In this document: positions 60,733 through 64,000 of the stretch, piece by piece
Numbering within the stretch: the stretch's first letter is position 1
Layout of the letters: each line of letters opens with the position of its first letter
Source: Lachnospiraceae bacterium
GTDB lineage: Bacteria > Bacillota > Clostridia > Lachnospirales > Anaerotignaceae
Direction: 5' to 3'
Length of the DNA: 64,000 bases
Assembly (NCBI GenBank): GCA_910576545.1
Contig: CAJTKM010000002.1
Coordinates: 1-64,000, forward strand
Notes under the pieces: generated by a model
The model's input: only the letters and a program-made list of their open reading frames with translations
Databases searched by the model: none
What the model was told of the DNA's origin: nothing
Position numbers and translations under genes: made by a program

Positions 60733-61587
60733 CTAAAATCTTCCGCCGCCCCCGCCGAACGAGCGCCCGCCGCTGCTTCGGAACGTAGAGGAGCCGCCGC
60801 CCCAGGACCCGCCGCTGCGGTTATTATTGTTGTTCTTGGGTATGGGCGTCCTTGCGGTGTGCGTACTGGCAAATGTGTTTTTGTCCACCGTAATGTTTAC
60901 GCCGTTGTCCTTCAAATAAGCCCTCCCGTCCGTAAAAGGCTTGATGTTCCAGCTCCCGCGCCGCATGAACGCCACGCCGATTCCCGCCGTTATCAGTGAA
61001 AACAGCCCTGCCGCGCCCAAAAGCAATGCGGTCTGCCGTTTCTCCTGTTTCATCTGGTATTCCGAAACATATGCGGGATTTTCCTGGTATTTTATGTATT
61101 CCGCATTGTAATGCTCCACACTGTCGCAGAGCGTTTCCATGGCGGCAAAATATTCCCCTTCCGAAAGCTGTCCGCGCATATCGTTCCAGATGCGGTCGAT
61201 GTAATAATCTGTAAATACTGTTATCGCCCGCCCGCAGGTAACAATCTGCGCATCGCGTCCGCCCATGTCTACAATCATGATGATGCCGCTGTAATCTGCG
61301 CCAATGCCAAAGCCGTTCTGTTCATAAAAATCTGCCGCGTACCGCCTGGCATCTATTCCGTGCGTGCTTTCCGTTGTCAGGAAAACCATATCCATCTGCC
61401 AGTTTTTCTGTATCTCCTCCGCGCGGTTTTGGAGGCCGGCTTTTTCTTCCGTGGTAAAAAGCCCTGCCAGATCGTAAACCCTGACTGCCGAATCGGTTTC
61501 CAATTCCGCCGCAAAAGCAGGAACAAACGCCAGAAGCGTTATACAAAATGTCAGAAGTATTGCTGTAAATTTCCTTTTTATTCTCAT
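60733..61587 (-). CDS. TPM-domain (YgcG-like) exported membrane protein
   Basis: A 284-residue protein with a signal peptide (LLTFCITLLAFVPAFAAE), a TPM domain (VRVYDLAGLFTTEEKAGLQNRAEEI, GIIMIVDMGGRDAQIVTCG), one transmembrane helix at about 195-215 (LLLGAAGLFSLITAGIGVAFM) and a Ser/Gly-rich tail ending GGRSFGGGGGRF. The Gly-rich end is typical of this family. Its start overlaps the zinc-ribbon gene by four bases, so the two form an operon. Role unknown, perhaps membrane protein assembly or stress. Confidence 0.85.
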   Translation of the reverse strand: MRIKRKFTAILLTFCITLLAFVPAFAAELETDSAVRVYDLAGLFTTEEKAGLQNRAEEIQKNWQMDMVFLTTESTHGIDARRYAADFYEQNGFGIGADYSGIIMIVDMGGRDAQIVTCGRAITVFTDYYIDRIWNDMRGQLSEGEYFAAMETLCDSVEHYNAEYIKYQENPAYVSEYQMKQEKRQTALLLGAAGLFSLITAGIGVAFMRRGSWNIKPFTDGRAYLKDNGVNITVDKNTFASTHTARTPIPKNNNNNRSGGSWGGGSSTFRSSGGRSFGGGGGRF

Positions 61588-62723
61588 ACCAGCCTGCCCC
61601 CAATCAGATACGCCAGAAGCCCGCTAATAAGGAACGTAATGCAGAAAATGATGAGAAACCATTTCACGCTTTGCCCCGTACTGCATGGCAGCTCGCCGAC
61701 AATTTTACCAGTCTGTCCGTTCATGGCAAACAGATAATCCTTATCTTTGTACCTGCTGACGAGCATCCAGACGGGCAGGAGCATATACATCTGCCGTTCG
61801 GAAGAAAAATCCGTCCGGCATTTTACGCCGTAGACACGTTGGTAAGGCCTTCCCTCCGCCGCCTTGTATTCCACGCCTGGCGCAATCCGTTTCGTCATGC
61901 GTTCATAAAGCTCCTTGGGCAGATATGTGTATTTTTCCGCCAGAAAACCACTGAGGTAGCCCATATCAAAGGGCTTTCTGCGCTCCAGATAAAACGGCTC
62001 CAGCGCGTCCATCATATTATCCGGCATTTTCTCCGAAGCATCCAGCGGAATATTTTCAAACGCCAGCCGTCCTGCGCGGTGGATGTGGTAAAGGTCGGTT
62101 TTGGTATAGATATAATTCGTGTCGCGCCATGTTGTGACATTTTCGCCAGTTGCGTGGTAATCAAAATCCGCCTTGCAGTCGAACAGCCAGAACGGGACGT
62201 AAACGCCTGTAATTTTTTCCAGCCGCTGCTCGTCCGTATAGTTTTTCGGCAGGAGTTTTTTCCCCTTGCAGAGCTGCAAAAAAGCCTTTTTGGCGTCCTC
62301 CTTATCCGTTTCAAAGGGAAGGATTGCCGCCGGACGGTATTCGCCCGCAAGCTGTTTCGGCAGTACAGTGGGGTTGCCGCAAAAAACGCAGAATGTTGCG
62401 GCAGTCACGTCATCGGTCAGGATTTCCGCCCCGCAGGAGGGGCAGGAATAAGCGCGCATGTGCGCAGTATCCGCCGTGGAATTGGCGAGGTTTTCGGTAA
62501 AGTGAAATTGCAGGTCGGTTTCGTCCTCGGGTGCGTCGGCTCTGAGGCACACGTTGTAGCTGTCCGTTTTGGTTTCCGCGCCGCGCTGTTCCAGTTCCTG
62601 CGCGTTGTATGTATTCCCGCAGTAATCGCAGGCCCAGCCCTGAGCCTTGCCGTCAAAGCGCAGGTAGGAGCCGCAGCCGGGGCAGATATAGGTCACAGTC
62701 TGCTGTTCCGTATGTTCCGGCAT
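61584..62723 (-). CDS. Zinc-ribbon membrane-anchored protein
   Basis: A 379-residue protein starting MPEHTEQQTVTYICPGCGSYLRF (ATG at 62723 after AAGGATG; an ATG ten codons upstream is also open). Two zinc ribbons are visible: CPGCG with CDYCG, and CPSCG with CVFCG. A long central domain follows (YVPFWLFDCKADFDYHATGENVTTW), then one C-terminal membrane helix (WFLIIFCITFLISGLLAYLIG). It resembles TFIIB-type zinc-ribbon proteins often paired with TPM proteins; function not established. Confidence 0.8.
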   Translation of the reverse strand: MPEHTEQQTVTYICPGCGSYLRFDGKAQGWACDYCGNTYNAQELEQRGAETKTDSYNVCLRADAPEDETDLQFHFTENLANSTADTAHMRAYSCPSCGAEILTDDVTAATFCVFCGNPTVLPKQLAGEYRPAAILPFETDKEDAKKAFLQLCKGKKLLPKNYTDEQRLEKITGVYVPFWLFDCKADFDYHATGENVTTWRDTNYIYTKTDLYHIHRAGRLAFENIPLDASEKMPDNMMDALEPFYLERRKPFDMGYLSGFLAEKYTYLPKELYERMTKRIAPGVEYKAAEGRPYQRVYGVKCRTDFSSERQMYMLLPVWMLVSRYKDKDYLFAMNGQTGKIVGELPCSTGQSVKWFLIIFCITFLISGLLAYLIGGRLV

Positions 62724-62814
62724 TTTTCTCACATCCTTCTGCAAAAAGTCCATAATAAAGAAACGGCTGAAAAAGATTTTCCAGCCTTGTTTGAACATAT
62801 AAAAACTTATTCTG

Positions 62815-62968
62815 AGGGCTCTGCCCTCAAACTCCCGCAAGGGCTGCAAGCCTTTGACCCACTTGCCAGCCGTGTCTTACACGGCTGGATTTTTCTGGTA
62901 CTACCGCGCATTTGCGCAGCGAAAAACGGGTCAGGGGTTTGGTGACGAAGTCCCCGGGACCTTTCTTT
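62815..62968. repeat. Modular palindromic repeat between cheB and the zinc-ribbon gene
   Basis: GAGGGCTCTGCCCTC, CCCGCAAGGGCTGCAAGCC, CTTTGACCCACTT, a hairpin CCAGCCGTGTCTTACACGGCTGG (arms CCAGCCGTGT/ACACGGCTGG) and CGGGTCAGGGG. This is the module in inverted order relative to the copy between dnaN and dnaA. Confidence 0.7.
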
Positions 62969-62970
62969 TT

Positions 62971-64000
62971 TTATTTTACACCGTTCAAATAATTCACAAT
63001 AGCGGCAGGCATCCGTTCGCACGCCATTTCCGTCTGTGTTGCGCCAAGCTTCCTTGCCTCCATGGGCATACCATAAACAACGCAGGATTCTCTGGACTGC
63101 CCGATGGTATACATGCCCTTTTGCCGCATTTTCAGCATACCCTTTGCACCGTCCATACCCATGCCAGTCAGTATTACGCCCATGCCGTCAATGACGTTTT
63201 CCGCCATGGAACTGAACAGCACGTCAACGGAAGGCATATGCCCGCTGACCTTCTCCTCCTTTGTACACCGCACAATATGCCGCATACCGGAACGGGCAAC
63301 GCGCATCTGGAAATTTCCCGGCGCGATTAACACAAGCCCGCGTTCAATCAAATCGCCGTCCTTTGCCTCGCGTACCCGCATTTTGCAGAGCCGGTCAAGG
63401 CGTTCGGCATACATTTTTGTAAAACCTTCGGGCATATGCTGTGTTACAACAATGCCCGGTGTATTTTCCGGCAGTTCTTTCAGTACGCTCAGCGTAGCCT
63501 CCGTGCCGCCTGTTGATGCACCGATGGCAATGATAAACGAATTCATTTTCAAAGAACCGTTTGTCAGCCGGATAGGTCCATTCTGTACAGGCGCGGCAAC
63601 CATAGCCGGCGCGGTTGCGGGTACTCGCACCTTTGCTACGGACGCGATTCTTATTTTCAGCATCAGGTTTGCAATAAACGCCGTTACCTTCTGCTTATCC
63701 ATGTCCGGCTTTCGCACGAAATCCACCGCACCGGCAGAAAGCGCATCGAACACACTCAGATTCAGCGAAGAAACGAGTATAACCGGTACAGGATATTTCG
63801 GCATCAGCTGCTTTACGAATTCAAGCCCTGTCATTTTCGGCATTTCCACATCCAGCGTCACAACGTCCGGACGCAGATTTGGAATCTGTCTCATGGCGTC
63901 AAACGCATCTACTGCGGAGCCAACGATCTCCAATTCCGGGAACCTGGACAGATTATCTGTCAGAAGCTTCCGGAATAACATGCTGTCATCTACCACAAAA
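62971..64000 (-). CDS. cheB: CheB protein-glutamate methylesterase, 5' end beyond the window
   Basis: At least 341 residues are visible; the frame runs off the right edge, so the start is missing. An N-terminal receiver domain is visible: VDDSMLFRKLL at the edge, VTLDVEMPKMTG with the phospho-acceptor Asp, and the AGAVDFVRKP switch region. The C-terminal methylesterase has the Ser in IGASTGGT, His in VTQHMP and Asp in GMGMDGAKGM. It removes methyl groups from chemoreceptors. This suggests a chemotaxis/motility cluster continuing to the right. Confidence 0.93.
   Translation of the reverse strand, partial: FVVDDSMLFRKLLTDNLSRFPELEIVGSAVDAFDAMRQIPNLRPDVVTLDVEMPKMTGLEFVKQLMPKYPVPVILVSSLNLSVFDALSAGAVDFVRKPDMDKQKVTAFIANLMLKIRIASVAKVRVPATAPAMVAAPVQNGPIRLTNGSLKMNSFIIAIGASTGGTEATLSVLKELPENTPGIVVTQHMPEGFTKMYAERLDRLCKMRVREAKDGDLIERGLVLIAPGNFQMRVARSGMRHIVRCTKEEKVSGHMPSVDVLFSSMAENVIDGMGVILTGMGMDGAKGMLKMRQKGMYTIGQSRESCVVYGMPMEARKLGATQTEMACERMPAAIVNYLNGVK

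Noticed and set aside
1-64000. tRNA, rRNA, tmRNA or CRISPR loci
   Set aside because: I found no T-loop/acceptor combinations or rRNA-like stretches outside the T-box leaders, and no spacer-separated repeats.

Overview
The window reads as a chromosomal segment of a low-to-mid GC, Gram-positive, flagellated and probably endospore-forming anaerobe of the class Clostridia. A Lachnospirales or Anaerotignum-like lineage is my best inference; no 16S gene is present to settle it. Support comes from T-box leaders on serS and metNIQ, the FliW/CsrA pair, flagellar hook-junction genes, a BofA/YaaL pair, consensus SigA promoters, and lipoproteins and secreted stalk-domain proteins typical of that class. 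The window contains the chromosomal origin neighbourhood: dnaA, dnaN, recF, rpmH, rnpA, yidD, yidC, jag and mnmE, with parA/parB, two perfect parS sites and several DnaA-box clusters.

Layout. 1-5050: decayed conjugative/mobilizable element (MobC, zinc-ribbon protein, 5'-truncated large serine recombinase, sigma-like and HTH regulators, long palindromes, and an AT-rich cargo gene with a HEPN-like motif). 5133-10600: map, gyrA and gyrB on the minus strand, displaced about 25 kb from recF. 11.2-17.9 kb: small membrane protein, CapA lipoprotein, FCD/GntR regulator, argS, a diacylglycerol-kinase-like lipid kinase and a DUF2798 membrane protein. 17.9-21.7 kb: parS sites, parA, parB, a DUF4446 gene, a DnaA-box cluster and a Cof-type HAD phosphatase. 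21.8-25.4 kb: stalk-domain secreted protein and the methionine importer metNIQ. 25.6-27.7 kb: divergent Met and Ser T-box leaders, then serS. 27.8-35.2 kb: csrA, fliW, a DUF6470 gene, flgL, an exceptionally long flgK, flgN and flgM. 35.6-40.5 kb: recF, S4-domain gene, dnaN, dnaA and oriC. 40.6-46.0 kb: rpmH to mnmE on the plus strand. 46.0-56.1 kb: patatin, SMR guanidinium exporter under a guanidine-I riboswitch, duplicated secreted and membrane proteins, an unusual uracil-DNA glycosylase, rhomboid protease, bofA, yaaL-like gene and ankyrin-like protein. 56.1-58.1 kb: divergent DAP-branch lysine genes. 58.4-62.7 kb: a second copy of a small divergent two-gene module, a repeat-tailed stalk protein and a zinc-ribbon/TPM pair. 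The right edge cuts through cheB.

Genes to the left of oriC (about 40.1-40.5 kb) run leftward and core genes to its right run rightward, as expected for bidirectional replication. The most intriguing features are two paralogous divergent modules, each pairing a uniform 77-residue protein of unknown function with a ribbon-helix-helix protein and sharing a promoter/operator design; one copy lies between inverted repeats. Others are a 1280-residue FlgK, three tandem look-alike hairpins beside mobC, a family of small terminal-inverted-repeat elements (one of which truncates a gene), and a modular palindromic repeat scattered through the intergenic spaces.
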